Shown: positions 41,820 to 51,847, counted from the first letter of the stretch. The stretch is 64,000 bases of DNA from Candidatus Ozemibacter sibiricus (GCA_003327425.1 QOQW01000009.1:120974-184973); one strand, 5' to 3'. Made by a program: numbers and translations. The notes: generated from the letters alone by a model not told the origin.

Positions 41820-44800
41820 TTATTGGTTCTTGTGGCTCGATTCTTCGATGGTGCGCACATCGATGAGCCCGGGGGCCCCGATCTCCAGCGGAATGCGCAG
41901 GATCACTCGGTTGCCGGCCCCGTCGCTCACCACGGCTTGTACATGATAGACATTGCCGGTCAGACCGCGGCGGAAGACCTCTTCATACCGGTTGATGAAC
42001 TCGCCCGGTTGGTAGTCGGGCACGGACAGCGCGACATCGAGCCGGTGACCGGGACAGCTGTGGTCATACGCCTGGGCGGTCACCCGGAACCGGGCATCCG
42101 GGTAGACCTTCAGAGGAATCTTGTCGGCCTGCAACGACTTGAGGACGGCGTAATTGCCGGGCGGAACCGGCTTGAGGGTTCCCAGATCGTAGATTTCCTG
42201 GTAGGGGCCGACGTTGGTTTCCGTCGAGGTGCTGACCTGCGCCTGGAAGATGTAATCCTCGAGGGCTTTCATGTTCTTGACGGTCAAGGTGCGGGGGCTG
42301 AGCGTGGTACTGTCTTTGATCCCGCCGATGATCTCGACCATCAGGTCGAGGTTGGCCTGGTCGGTGATGAACACCCGCATCTGGGGGGGATCATTGTCGT
42401 TGACGAGCGTGGTGAAACTGGCCACGCCCGTGGCAATCGCATTCCCGCTGCCGTCTCTGATCAGGGGAGCTGGCGGCTCTCTGGTGACGGGGTCGAGCCA
42501 AGGATCGCCGTCGGGGCGGTCATACACCCAGAACAGGCTGGGATGCAGGTGAGGATTGAACACGGGCGCCATCAGAGATTTCGCTACCACAAAAGGCGCC
42601 GTCGGCAGAGTTCGATAGGTGATCGTCGCGACTTTGCCATTGCAGCTTTCGGTGAAATTCGAGGGAAGTTCGGTGGTGACGTTCGACAGAGCCGCCGCCC
42701 TTTTCCGGAAGAAAATGTTCCGTTCGCTGCTGGAATCGTCAGGATCTCGTTCGAAATCTGGAATCCCAGAGAAGGACGTCGAGGGGGTGGATACGGAGGA
42801 ATCGAACCCGAGCATCGTTGTCGCCTCGTCCCGCAAGTTGAGGTGGACATCCCGGCCGGTTGTGAAAGCCATGCGCAGGGATGGTGGGAAGCGAAGCATA
42901 TAGTCATGCGGGTTGTTGTCGATCAAGGCAAGATGGATTTCTGTCGAGGGGAACGGATCGCCTGAGGTTAGGGGTGAAGTCAAGGTGAATCCTTGCAGCG
43001 TTGGTCCGGTGGTATCTTTCAAGCGCAGCACGCAGGTCTGGCCGGTGGGCCAACGATAGCCGGCGTAGGGCAGAGGATCGGGGGAGGAGAGATAGCTGCG
43101 TTCGACCTGGGTGGTCTTATCATCACCGGGGTATTCGATGTCTTCGACCAGGGAGGCGCTGTAGGTGTCGGTCAGAATGCCTCGGTCATAATTTTTCACG
43201 GTGACTTTCGACCATTTGCCGATTTTGTACTTGAACGCCACGCGGAACGCATACTTGTCGCGCAGATCGCTGGCCGACAGTCCGCCATCCAGTGGAATCG
43301 GCAGTTTCATCCAAGGCGTTTCCACCGAGAACAGGAACCGCCGACGATTGGGTTCGGTCGCGCGATAGTCGGGGATGAGCTTGACCCGGGGGGTGACTGA
43401 CAAATCATCGAACAATTTGTCGATGACGCGTTCGGGTTGGTAATTGGGATTGAGCGTGCCGCGAGCGATGACTTGCCATCCATTGTTTTCGCCAGCGATC
43501 CCCCGGTAGAGGAGGTGGTTCGTGGGCAAGGTGGGATCGGTTTGCGTGAAGTCCTTCTCGGGCTGCCCGTACGGGTTGAATTTGGCACGAATATACCATT
43601 CGTACGAGATCTGATCCAGATCCCGAGCGAACTCGCTGTCAGGAAACGCGACGCGCGGCGAAGCGAAATATTGTTTGTTATCCGGCCCCAGGAGGACCCG
43701 GTAGTGGTCGGAGGTCGGCAGGATACCGCCCATGGCGGTAAAGTAGGTGTCTCGGGGTTCGGGGATCTCCGAAAGGAACATCAGGCTGCCCGAAGCGACC
43801 AGTTTGATTTTCTGCGTCTGGGAAGCGACATAACAGCCGTCGGCTGGGTCCCAGGCTGATTTCTGGCCCGTGCCTCCGGGGACGACCACCTCGACTCTAT
43901 TGATGGCCAGGGGATGTTCGGGAGTCATGTTCTCGCGCGAGTCGATGGTGATGCGCAGCGGGGCGCCGAATTTGACGCTGCCGGAGAGGATTTCGTGATA
44001 CTTGCCGTCGACGTAGAGGCCGTTCCTGGAATTGCTCCAGGCGAAGAAGTCCTTGGATGGGATCGGTTCCCAGGAATAGGCGGGGTAGGGCAGCAGGCTG
44101 TAGTCGCGATAGTTGTACTTGATGCCGAGGTAGACGTTGAAGGTGGCGACGTCGGTACCACGGGGCAGGATGGACCGGCGGAAGGTGTAGCTCCACACCG
44201 GGGAGGTCAGATACCCGCCCACTTCATTGAAGGAATCGACGACCTTCTTGCCGCCGTCGGCGAGGAAGGGTTCATCGAAGGGGTTGCCGGTATCGATGAA
44301 CTTGTCTTTCAGGATGACGAAGCGGAAGCCCACATTGCCTCCGGCCAGCAGATCGGTGCGGCCAGTGTAATCGCCGACGAACGTGACCTGGGCATCGGGC
44401 TCGAAGACCGTGGTTCCGGTGTTGGCGCGGATGGTCGGGAACAACCCGCCGGTCACCCAGGGCGGTGCGCCGATGTTGACGATGGCGAAGTCGTTGAGGG
44501 GCGCGCTGGCCTCGAAGTCGAGCTGGAAGTTGTCGAACCGCTGGCCGCGGCACCCGCAATTGATGTTGTAGACCATCTGGCTGTAGATCGAGTTGCCGAT
44601 GAAGAAGCTGCCCCGGTTGATCCAGGTGGTGACGGTGGTGAGCGGGTCCAGCCATTGGGTGCGGGAGATGCCGTAATAGGTGGCACGGTCGTACTGATAT
44701 TTCCACCACAGGCCATAGCCGGTGACGGGCGGGGTATATGGGTTGTTGGAGGCCACGATGCGCGGTCGAATGTAGGAGCCGAACTGTTTCGACAAAAAGT

Positions 44801-46598
44801 ACAGGTCGCCCTGGCCCTGGTTGTAATCATCGTTGCCGACCACGCCGAAGAAGTCGGCCGTCGCATAGGAGGTGTCGGTGACCTCGACGCCGAGAATGTG
44901 GCCGGAGTTGCGGCGGGTGGGAGTGGTGTTGGCGCTGGCGGCGACGTTGTAAGGTTCGCCGGGGTTCCCGACGTAGAAGAGGATCACCTTGCCGGGGTTG
45001 CCGTCCCAGCCGTACTGGTTGTACTCACCATACACGTCGGGGTCGCGGTGCCAGATGTTCCCTATCCGGATCCGGACGACCTCACCGGGGATCAAACGAG
45101 ACGGTGACGCCGAGGGATCGCGCTCGATGGCATACTCCTGGTAGGAAAATTCGGTGTTGGCGGTGACTCCGCTCAGGTCGAACCGGTGGGCGATGACGTA
45201 ATCGAGCACATAATCGCTATTGAGCGCCGAACCGTTCGGACGGTCGATCAGGTAGTCGGGGCGGTAGCCGAAATATCCCTTCCCATCATTGTCGACATGG
45301 TCGGGCACGTTGTTACGGTTGTTGTCGCTGATTTCACCTTCGTTCACCGCCGCCTGGTTGATCTTGTACACCGGTTCATACACGATCAATTGCTTGCCTG
45401 ACAGCGCATTTCGACAGGATAGGCCGTACATCGCGGTGGCAGCATGGCCGATGACGGTGGGGTTGGGGTTCACGCGCGTGATCTCGAGAACGGGGCCGTT
45501 GGGCGAGCCATCACGGATCTCGACCAGTTGTCCGGCGTCGTCCCGGATATCATAATAGATGTGATTGAGGCTGGTATTGGTGTTGACGTTGTCGGCGACG
45601 AAGGTGTTGCCGTGGTTGTAGTACGAACGATAGTACATCAGGGTATCCACGAATGCGTCGCCCAGGTCGACCCCGACGTCGAAGATCTGGGTCATCTGAT
45701 TGAGATCGTTGGTGAGCGGGTTGGAGAGATTGGCCTTCATGACCCGGTTGTTGGTCATCAGGTAGTTGATGCCCCAGGAGAACCCGTTGTTGGCCTGAGG
45801 CTGCCAGACATGCTGGAGCGAATACTGGCGGGTGGGATGGTAGACCAGCAGATCGTCGGTGGGCGAGGTGCAGTTGACGTTGATCGACTGGGCGGTATTG
45901 ATGTCGCCTGATTCGATGATGTTGGTCCAGTTGAGGATGGTGAGCTTGTCGAAGGGCGGGCTGCCGTATTCGGGTTTGACCCGGGCTTTGAAGCTCTCGC
46001 GCTGCAGGACGTTGTTCTTGAAATCGAAGCGGAAGATGGCGGGGTTGTTGGCGATGCCGTAGCTGCCGAGGAACAGGTAGACCCGCAGAGTGTCGCGGGG
46101 GTTGGAGCTGCCCGTAGAGGTGCCCATGAACTGGCTGACGGCAATATCGAAGGGGATCTGCTCGGAGAGGTATTCGTTGGAGTTGATTTTGTCCCAGAGG
46201 GTGTACAGCTTGGTGTTGGGCCCCCGATAGATGTCGAAGCGGACCACCGACTGGCTCTCAGCTGTGAGTCGCAGCGTGATGATCCCGTTCAGGTCGCCCG
46301 GGATGGTGCCGGGGCCTTCCGGGGAGCCGGGTGGGACCGCGTTGTTCGTATACTCGCCCCATCCGGCGGTGGGCAGCACGGCCAGTCGTTTGGCGCCGGG
46401 CGCCACGAACAACGGCACCTTCTCGTGGTTGTAGACGGTTTCGACCTTGGTGACCGGATCCACCTGGAGGACGAAGACCTTGCCGTTGCGGTTTTCCTGG
46501 TAGAAGTTGCCGGCGGCCAGGAAGGCAGGACAGGCCGACATCAAGATGATGGTGAGGACCAATGCCATGGGGTTCAGGGGCCTGCGGTGGTAATTCAT
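41820..46598 (-). CDS. large exported protein of unknown function, 1592 residues
   Basis: Starts with a signal peptide (hydrophobic core MALVLTIILMSACPAFLA). Cleavage could be by signal peptidase I after the alanines, or MSAC could act as a weak lipobox. The rest is beta-rich with many aromatic residues and no recognised enzyme motif. A calcium-binding-like acidic stretch lies at about 420-440 (SDNNRNNVPDHVDNDGKG). Isolated cysteines (CGC near residue 680) occur. The C-terminus has Ig-like strands (VVSDGAGNRVILRIP). The ATG at 46598 has GGGGAGG at 5 nt. It is the last gene of a three-gene transcript and precedes a strong terminator. Confidence 0.7.
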   Translation of the reverse strand: MNYHRRPLNPMALVLTIILMSACPAFLAAGNFYQENRNGKVFVLQVDPVTKVETVYNHEKVPLFVAPGAKRLAVLPTAGWGEYTNNAVPPGSPEGPGTIPGDLNGIITLRLTAESQSVVRFDIYRGPNTKLYTLWDKINSNEYLSEQIPFDIAVSQFMGTSTGSSNPRDTLRVYLFLGSYGIANNPAIFRFDFKNNVLQRESFKARVKPEYGSPPFDKLTILNWTNIIESGDINTAQSINVNCTSPTDDLLVYHPTRQYSLQHVWQPQANNGFSWGINYLMTNNRVMKANLSNPLTNDLNQMTQIFDVGVDLGDAFVDTLMYYRSYYNHGNTFVADNVNTNTSLNHIYYDIRDDAGQLVEIRDGSPNGPVLEITRVNPNPTVIGHAATAMYGLSCRNALSGKQLIVYEPVYKINQAAVNEGEISDNNRNNVPDHVDNDGKGYFGYRPDYLIDRPNGSALNSDYVLDYVIAHRFDLSGVTANTEFSYQEYAIERDPSASPSRLIPGEVVRIRIGNIWHRDPDVYGEYNQYGWDGNPGKVILFYVGNPGEPYNVAASANTTPTRRNSGHILGVEVTDTSYATADFFGVVGNDDYNQGQGDLYFLSKQFGSYIRPRIVASNNPYTPPVTGYGLWWKYQYDRATYYGISRTQWLDPLTTVTTWINRGSFFIGNSIYSQMVYNINCGCRGQRFDNFQLDFEASAPLNDFAIVNIGAPPWVTGGLFPTIRANTGTTVFEPDAQVTFVGDYTGRTDLLAGGNVGFRFVILKDKFIDTGNPFDEPFLADGGKKVVDSFNEVGGYLTSPVWSYTFRRSILPRGTDVATFNVYLGIKYNYRDYSLLPYPAYSWEPIPSKDFFAWSNSRNGLYVDGKYHEILSGSVKFGAPLRITIDSRENMTPEHPLAINRVEVVVPGGTGQKSAWDPADGCYVASQTQKIKLVASGSLMFLSEIPEPRDTYFTAMGGILPTSDHYRVLLGPDNKQYFASPRVAFPDSEFARDLDQISYEWYIRAKFNPYGQPEKDFTQTDPTLPTNHLLYRGIAGENNGWQVIARGTLNPNYQPERVIDKLFDDLSVTPRVKLIPDYRATEPNRRRFLFSVETPWMKLPIPLDGGLSASDLRDKYAFRVAFKYKIGKWSKVTVKNYDRGILTDTYSASLVEDIEYPGDDKTTQVERSYLSSPDPLPYAGYRWPTGQTCVLRLKDTTGPTLQGFTLTSPLTSGDPFPSTEIHLALIDNNPHDYMLRFPPSLRMAFTTGRDVHLNLRDEATTMLGFDSSVSTPSTSFSGIPDFERDPDDSSSERNIFFRKRAAALSNVTTELPSNFTESCNGKVATITYRTLPTAPFVVAKSLMAPVFNPHLHPSLFWVYDRPDGDPWLDPVTREPPAPLIRDGSGNAIATGVASFTTLVNDNDPPQMRVFITDQANLDLMVEIIGGIKDSTTLSPRTLTVKNMKALEDYIFQAQVSTSTETNVGPYQEIYDLGTLKPVPPGNYAVLKSLQADKIPLKVYPDARFRVTAQAYDHSCPGHRLDVALSVPDYQPGEFINRYEEVFRRGLTGNVYHVQAVVSDGAGNRVILRIPLEIGAPGLIDVRTIEESSHKNQ

Positions 46599-46639
46599 TC
46601 TTCCCTCCCCGATTGGTTTTGCGCTTCCTGCAGGGGCCA

Positions 46640-47728
46640 TCAGCCGCCGCGCTGGCGGCGAAGGAACGCGAGTATGGTGTCCCGCTCCAAGGAGCGAGTC
46701 TTGTACAAATCGAATATCCGTGCGAGCGCCTCGATCGTCACGTCTTTCTCATGGAAGGTCACGTTGCCTTTCAGGACCCGGCGTCGGACGCCCAGATTCT
46801 CGAATGGCCGGCAGAAGACCTGCCGGGCTTCGAAATATTCCCCCACCAGCGTTCGCAGGAAGGCGGGATCTTTGATGCTTTCGAAATGCCCGCCGCACCA
46901 CGCCTTGGGATCTCTGGGCGGCAGCGGCTTGCCGAAAGGCAAGGGAGAAGAACCGGAGGCTTGATGGACCAGGTCTTCGAGATCTTTCAGCTTGCGTACC
47001 TTCCAGCGGTCGAGGAGGTCGAGGGCCGGGGCAGGGGGAGGGGCGGTCTCCCGCTCGCTGGGGGAAGCTCCGCCCAGATCGAAGGTCGGAAGATTCAGGA
47101 CCAGGGCGGCCTGATTGGCTTTGGCCTCTTCTTCGACCGCGGTGAAGATCTCCTGAGCGATGCGGCGCAGGTCTGCTTCGGGGAGTCCTCCCAGGAGGCT
47201 TTCGGGGAATCCGCCCAGGATCTGGTGGGTCAGCTCGGTCAGCCGTCGCCGATGCTCTTGGGCCATTTCGGCGTATTTCTGGTATTCGACCCAGGACGGG
47301 GGACTGGCCACGCCCTCAGCCTTGGGATCGGCGGGCCGGTTGTTGGCCGCCATCTCGGCGTTGACCTTCCCGAGTTGTCCTTCCATGGCAGCTTCCAGGT
47401 CGGCGATCGCCTTGCGCTGGTCGGTCAGGTCATTCCAGGCTTTCAAGCCCCCGGTAGGCGGGGTGTAAGGCGCCTGGGAGACGAATTTGCCGGTGCGATG
47501 GTCGAAATTCCGCATGGCTGGGTGGAAGGTGAAAAGGATCGGCAGGTCGACGGTGACCAGCGTGAGTTCGGTCGGGGGCCGTACCGTGGTTGGCGTGGCG
47601 GTCGCCGTCGATGATGTGGTTGTGGCGGAGGTCTCGCCGGCTGCCAGGCCTGCTGCCATGGGATAACTCATCGCCCAGACCAGCAGGCCCAGGACCGTCA
47701 GTGCTCGATGGGAAGAACGCGCGTTCAA
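46640..47728 (-). CDS. exported Skp/OmpH-like coiled-coil protein
   Basis: Exported 362-residue protein with a signal peptide ending near AAGLAAG and a Thr/Ala-rich linker. The segment LVTVDLPILFTFHPAMRNFD resembles the first strand and helix of OmpH/Skp periplasmic chaperones, and long charged helices follow (about 95-220, RKAIADLEAAMEGQLGK, EYQKYAEMAQEHRRRL). The C-terminal third is unlike Skp and ends in basic helices. The TTG start at 47728 has GGAGG at 10 nt. It lies 41 nt before the 1592-residue gene and may help export or fold it; that is inference. The Skp assignment is tentative. Confidence 0.5.
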   Translation of the reverse strand: MNARSSHRALTVLGLLVWAMSYPMAAGLAAGETSATTTSSTATATPTTVRPPTELTLVTVDLPILFTFHPAMRNFDHRTGKFVSQAPYTPPTGGLKAWNDLTDQRKAIADLEAAMEGQLGKVNAEMAANNRPADPKAEGVASPPSWVEYQKYAEMAQEHRRRLTELTHQILGGFPESLLGGLPEADLRRIAQEIFTAVEEEAKANQAALVLNLPTFDLGGASPSERETAPPPAPALDLLDRWKVRKLKDLEDLVHQASGSSPLPFGKPLPPRDPKAWCGGHFESIKDPAFLRTLVGEYFEARQVFCRPFENLGVRRRVLKGNVTFHEKDVTIEALARIFDLYKTRSLERDTILAFLRRQRGG

Positions 47729-47800
47729 GGGGTAGCAACCTCCAAGTCGTTTGGCATTGGAGACCTCAGGGGTGGGCTCCTGAGATCCTCCAATTTCATC

Positions 47801-48559
47801 CTACTGGGGGGATGACGGAGTTGCAAGGTCATTGGCCAGTGTTCGAAGCAGCACGGCGAATTCATCTTTCATAAGGCTTATTCCCATCAGGAGCTGATCT
47901 TCAGAGGGGGTAGAGGAATCGCTGGCGGTCAGAAGGCGGCGCCCCAGGAGAATCAGGTGATTGGCCGTGGGTTTGCCTGGCGGGCTGCAGAGATCAGGAA
48001 TTTTTTCCAGAATCGGGAGCAGCCGACCCAACGCCGGCCCAAGGTCGGCCAACTGCCGAGCCACAGCCAGGGCCTGGATTTCCTGGAGGGCCAGTGCCGC
48101 TTCCAAGAGGTGGCGGTGGAACAGGGGGAGGTCTTCCCGCGGGAGGCAGGCCAACGATGAATAGAAGACCGTTTTCACCAGGTCATGGGCGGCCAGAAGG
48201 TTTTCCTGCTCCAGAGTGGTTCGGAGGGTTGCTACCGCCCCTGACAGGGAAGCAAACGCCGACGAAGAAGCGGCCGCCGGGAACGGTGTGAATGCGGACT
48301 CTAGAAGGGTCCAGGCGTGCCAGACGGCTTGTCCGGCAGGTCTGGCCGTTTCGATGGTCCCCAGGGCGCCTGCCAGCCGAGCCGCGGCCTCGGCGAGGTC
48401 GAAGATCCTGGTGGTTAGCGTGGTGGGCTTCTGACTGCGAGCGAGAAGGCGCAGGAGGTTGTCGTCGCACCCTGCCACCTGGGAACTCGCCGTCATCATT
48501 CCCAGCAGCAGAATGAGGGCCGTTCCCCCTGATTGGGCTGCTTGGCTGGCCTTGCGCAA
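47801..48559 (-). CDS. small alpha-helical lipoprotein of unknown function
   Basis: A 252-residue lipoprotein. The TTG at 48559 is preferred over an ATG 20 codons upstream because AGGAGG lies 6 nt before it. It also gives a proper signal peptide (RK near the start, ALILLLGMMTASS core, lipobox QVAGC). The mature part is leucine/alanine-rich and probably all-helical, with no recognised motif. It leads the three-gene exported operon. I do not recognise its family. Confidence 0.65.
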   Translation of the reverse strand: MRKASQAAQSGGTALILLLGMMTASSQVAGCDDNLLRLLARSQKPTTLTTRIFDLAEAAARLAGALGTIETARPAGQAVWHAWTLLESAFTPFPAAASSSAFASLSGAVATLRTTLEQENLLAAHDLVKTVFYSSLACLPREDLPLFHRHLLEAALALQEIQALAVARQLADLGPALGRLLPILEKIPDLCSPPGKPTANHLILLGRRLLTASDSSTPSEDQLLMGISLMKDEFAVLLRTLANDLATPSSPQ

Positions 48560-49404
48560 TTCTTTCCTCCTGAGCCTTTCTGGTAGTCCAAGGGAGGGGA
48601 GGAGATTAGGAATCTCCATTGGAAAGTTTACTTAGCAAAGAGAGTACCACTCATCATAAGTAAGGAATGAGAGCACGCTTCAGGACTTCACCGCTCAGCC
48701 CTGGTCTGGCCAGGCCCAGGCGACCCACCCAAGGTTACCCCGCCTCGCTTGCCCTTGATTCCCCTCCTGGTGGCGATGTACAAAGCCTTCGGGGCCTCCA
48801 GTCGAGCGGAAGAACGCTCGGGATTTGCGGGGAGGGATGGTTGGAATTTTGAGTTCTGAAGTGTTCAGGCCATCGGTAGACAGCGGGAGGATTGTAAAAA
48901 AAACTGACATTTTGGAAGGGAATTTTACGGAAGGAGAAATCCTGGAATGGACTCGCCCGCAGACGGTTCAGAACCGCGAAAACAGAAGAGGCCTCTTCTT
49001 GATTGCGCTTCCATCGGCCTTTCCCTCGGGTCACTCCGGGTGGGCGATGGCACGTGGTTGTGATGTGACGTCACTCCCTTCGGCGATTCTCTCGCAGGCA
49101 TCGGCTTTGCAGAAGATACGGCGGCCAGACGGCCAGACGCGGTCTCAACGGCCCTCGGCTTGGACACTTGCAGGAGCTTGCCCGGCATGGTCATGCCAAA
49201 CCGTTTTCCCCGGCGGAGGGTCGCGTGGGCAGGTTGACCATTGTTCGGTGGCCAGAGTATGGACGCTTCTTCCTCCCTTCCCTGCAGCCGTTGCTTTTTC
49301 GCGAGGGAGACTCTAGAATGAAGGGAGAATGAACCCTGGTTCCCACTTCCAGAAAAGAGATCGCCAAGTAAGGGGCCATCCTCGCTCACCAGGAGGAGCT
49401 ATTG
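48560..49404. other. 845-nt region without a supported gene
   Basis: Bases near 48600-48660 are A+T-richer and probably hold the promoter of the minus-strand operon, though no clean consensus is seen. The segment 48880-48945 contains an A-run and AT-rich sequence. An AAGGAG precedes a 38-codon open frame at 48947. After its TGA the same frame reads on for about 70 codons to a second TGA, as a decayed gene might. The pilin promoter is at 49291-49319. No ORF here looks convincingly real. Confidence 0.5.
49291..49319 (+). promoter_or_regulatory. promoter of the pseudopilin operon
   Basis: TTGCTT, 17-nt spacer, TAGAAT, giving a leader of about 80 nt before the start at 49405. Five of six -10 bases match the consensus. 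Confidence 0.65.
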
Positions 49405-50259
49405 ATGACGGTCCGTCCTGCGGATAAGGGGGATCGAAAGGATCAGGGGACGGGAGGATGGCCTCCCCGCCCGGGTTTGACCCTCCCCGAAGTCGTCTTG
49501 GCCATGTTCGTTCTGGCGACGGCCCTCATCCCCATTTTCGGATTGCTGACCCAGGATGTGAAAGACACTGATATTCTGGTCAGTCAGACCTTTGCGGTCG
49601 ATCGGGCCCGGTTGGTTCTGAACACGCTGCTCGATGAGGTGCCTTTCGACAACCTGCGGCCCGGCAATCCGGCCATCCTCGATGGCCCCAAGGCCGCGCA
49701 ATGGGCCGCTCATCTATTCCCTGGAGCTGCTCGCCTGGGTTCGGGCTATGCCTGCGAAGGCATCGCCACCGACGGTCGGGGCATTTCCTATCATCTCTAT
49801 GTCCGATCAGATCCCATTGAAGACACGACGGCCACTTACACGGATGGCGAGCTGTTTTTCACCTACTATCCCAATCCCACGGTGGAAGACCAGCAACCAG
49901 GATGGGCTTCGATGGCTGAGCGAGCTACCATCGCGGAAGTCAACGAACAACGCCCCTCCATCTACACCCCCGGGGGAATCGACAACCCGGGCCGCGTTCT
50001 GCCTCCCTACCGCTATCTGAACGGCCCCCCCAATACCACTCTCTGGGGGCCCCAGCACGAATTCATCACCGGCCGCCGGATTCGCGTCGATCAACGCATG
50101 GTGACGCGTCCACGCGCCGATGGGCGCTATTACCTGATGCAACGCATCCTGCTGCAGATTCGCTGGAATCTGGCCATGTCGGAATACTCCCGTCCGACCA
50201 GTCCAACCGGGCGCCCTCAGCGCTTCCATGTCGTCACCTTCAAAGGGGACCTCCAATGA
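49405..50259 (+). CDS. type IV pilin-like minor pseudopilin (PilV/GspI-like)
   Basis: A 284-residue prepilin-like protein. After a 24-residue basic leader comes the cleavage and methylation site RPG|LTLPE (Gly24/Leu25, Glu at +5), then a hydrophobic helix (VVLAMFVLATALIPIFGLL). The globular part is unusually long for a minor pilin and has no recognised domain. I chose the ATG at 49405 with AGGAGG 8 nt upstream; TTG at 49402 is possible. Its stop overlaps the next start (ATGA). The prepilin peptidase and assembly ATPase are not in the window. Confidence 0.75.
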   Translation: MTVRPADKGDRKDQGTGGWPPRPGLTLPEVVLAMFVLATALIPIFGLLTQDVKDTDILVSQTFAVDRARLVLNTLLDEVPFDNLRPGNPAILDGPKAAQWAAHLFPGAARLGSGYACEGIATDGRGISYHLYVRSDPIEDTTATYTDGELFFTYYPNPTVEDQQPGWASMAERATIAEVNEQRPSIYTPGGIDNPGRVLPPYRYLNGPPNTTLWGPQHEFITGRRIRVDQRMVTRPRADGRYYLMQRILLQIRWNLAMSEYSRPTSPTGRPQRFHVVTFKGDLQ

Positions 50260-51101
50260 TCGCTCTTCCGCCTTCCCGACGGGGTATGGCCCTCATCGTG
50301 GCGCTCGTGCTGGCCTCGGTGATGATGGTGACCTCGCTCTACCTCTTCAAAAGCGGGCGCGAATATCGATCCCAGCTCTATCACGCGGTGCGTGACCTGC
50401 AGGCCCAGTATCTGGCGATGGGGGCCATGCAGCATGCCGAACTGAAAGTGCGGTATTTCCCGACCGAATTGTACGATGCCAGCGAATACAGTCTCGGCAA
50501 AAACCCCTATTTCGATTTCACCGAACTCACGCCGACCGAATATGCCAACCTCGATCCCATCCGGCGCGCCGAATTCTCTTCGGTGGCGCCCCATGTCCAC
50601 CTGGCCGGCCCGTTCAATCCCGGGCCGCGCTTCATTTCGGCGGGCGAGCTGCACGTCGATCCGGCGGCCCGCTGGGGGTCGCTGAAGTCGCTCGATCCGG
50701 CCGATGCCGATCCGGCCAACTTCATGAGCTACGCCACGAGCTGGTTCGGCACCGAGGGCTGGCCCAAAGAAGAAGATGGACGAACCCTGGTGCGGAACTC
50801 TGACCTCTATTTATGGAAGTACCGGTCCGACCTGTCCAATCGCAATTCCATCCAGCCCGCGCTGGCCTTGCGCCGGAACACGACCGTCGACTGGCACCAT
50901 TTCGATGCCCCGACCCACAGTGATTCCCCCTACGAGGGTATGTACGAAGTCACCAAACTGCGGGTGCTGTCGATCGCCGGGCAGCGCCGGCTCAATGAAG
51001 AGGCCATCAATTTCTCGGTGGTCGCCACCATCTGGGACCCCACCACCAACCAGCCGTATTCTCATCGGCTGGAGAAGGTGCTGCGGGTGAAACGCCGATG
51101 A
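50256..51101 (+). CDS. PilX/GspK-like pseudopilin
   Basis: A 281-residue protein with a short basic leader and RRG|MALIVALVLASVMMVTSLYLF, the type III signal style of PilX/GspK proteins, which lack Glu at +5 as this one does. The rest is a soluble domain without a recognised fold signature. ATGA overlaps bind it to both neighbours (50256 and 51098), so the three pseudopilins are translationally coupled, as in pilV-pilX-pilW minor pilin sets that prime pilus or secretion-system assembly. Confidence 0.7.
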   Translation: MIALPPSRRGMALIVALVLASVMMVTSLYLFKSGREYRSQLYHAVRDLQAQYLAMGAMQHAELKVRYFPTELYDASEYSLGKNPYFDFTELTPTEYANLDPIRRAEFSSVAPHVHLAGPFNPGPRFISAGELHVDPAARWGSLKSLDPADADPANFMSYATSWFGTEGWPKEEDGRTLVRNSDLYLWKYRSDLSNRNSIQPALALRRNTTVDWHHFDAPTHSDSPYEGMYEVTKLRVLSIAGQRRLNEEAINFSVVATIWDPTTNQPYSHRLEKVLRVKRR

Positions 51102-51847
51102 GCAGCCGCCGGTTGCCGCCCTGCCGCGAGGCCTTCACGCTCGTCGAAGTACTCGTTGTCGTCGTGATCCTCAGCGTCTTCCTGGGGGGAGCCTACACCT
51201 TGTTCTTCGGCGGGCAGCGGGTGGCCGGCAAAGCTGCCTGGCTTCAGTATACCGCCACCGACTTGCGACAGGCCGAGCTGGTCATCACCAAAGCCATCCA
51301 GACCACCTCCTATCCCTCGACCCTCTTGCCTTCCAAGATGGTGGATGCCGGCGGCACCATGACCACGCCCGGCCCTCGGTCGGCCGCGTTCTATGTTCGC
51401 CTCCCGCTAGGATTTGGGCGCAAGACCGCGGCCGAAGTGATCAGCGCGCCCAATGGCATTCTGATGGCCATGGCGCGCTGTTCGCCCGAAAAACAGGGAT
51501 TCGGAGCCGAAGATCGAGTGGGCTCCTTGACCTGGATGCTGTTCCGCATGGTGCCTTGCCCCGAAAAAGCCGGCCAAGGCACCTTGATCTATGAAGAGCG
51601 GCCGACCACCTACCGTACCACTCCTCCAGATTATGCGGCCAATCTGACGAGCGATCCTCTCACGGCGCCCGTGGGCCTTCGTATGGAACTGGTGCGCAAC
51701 CTCGAATTCGTGACTATCTCCGGCGTCGCTTCGCACACGCCCAACCAGATTACCATCACCCTGACTGCGGTGTATCCCAAAGACCCCCAGGTCATCCGCG
51801 AAGGCACCTCCGCCGCCGTGCCCAACGTTGGTGTCGGCACCCCCTGA
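51098..51847 (+). CDS. PilW/GspJ-like pseudopilin
   Basis: A 249-residue prepilin-like protein with leader MSSRRLPPCRE, cleavage site A|FTLVE (Glu at +5) and hydrophobic helix VLVVVVILSVFLGGAYTLF. Alanine replaces the usual glycine before the cut, which prepilin peptidases tolerate poorly in some systems. The remainder resembles the beta-rich PilW/GspJ globular domain only in size. Last gene of the pilin operon. Confidence 0.72.
   Translation: MSSRRLPPCREAFTLVEVLVVVVILSVFLGGAYTLFFGGQRVAGKAAWLQYTATDLRQAELVITKAIQTTSYPSTLLPSKMVDAGGTMTTPGPRSAAFYVRLPLGFGRKTAAEVISAPNGILMAMARCSPEKQGFGAEDRVGSLTWMLFRMVPCPEKAGQGTLIYEERPTTYRTTPPDYAANLTSDPLTAPVGLRMELVRNLEFVTISGVASHTPNQITITLTAVYPKDPQVIREGTSAAVPNVGVGTP

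Noticed and set aside
49329..49427. Short ORF in the pilin leader overlapping the pilin start
   Set aside because: GGGAG is only 1 nt from its ATG and the peptide has no feature; probably chance.
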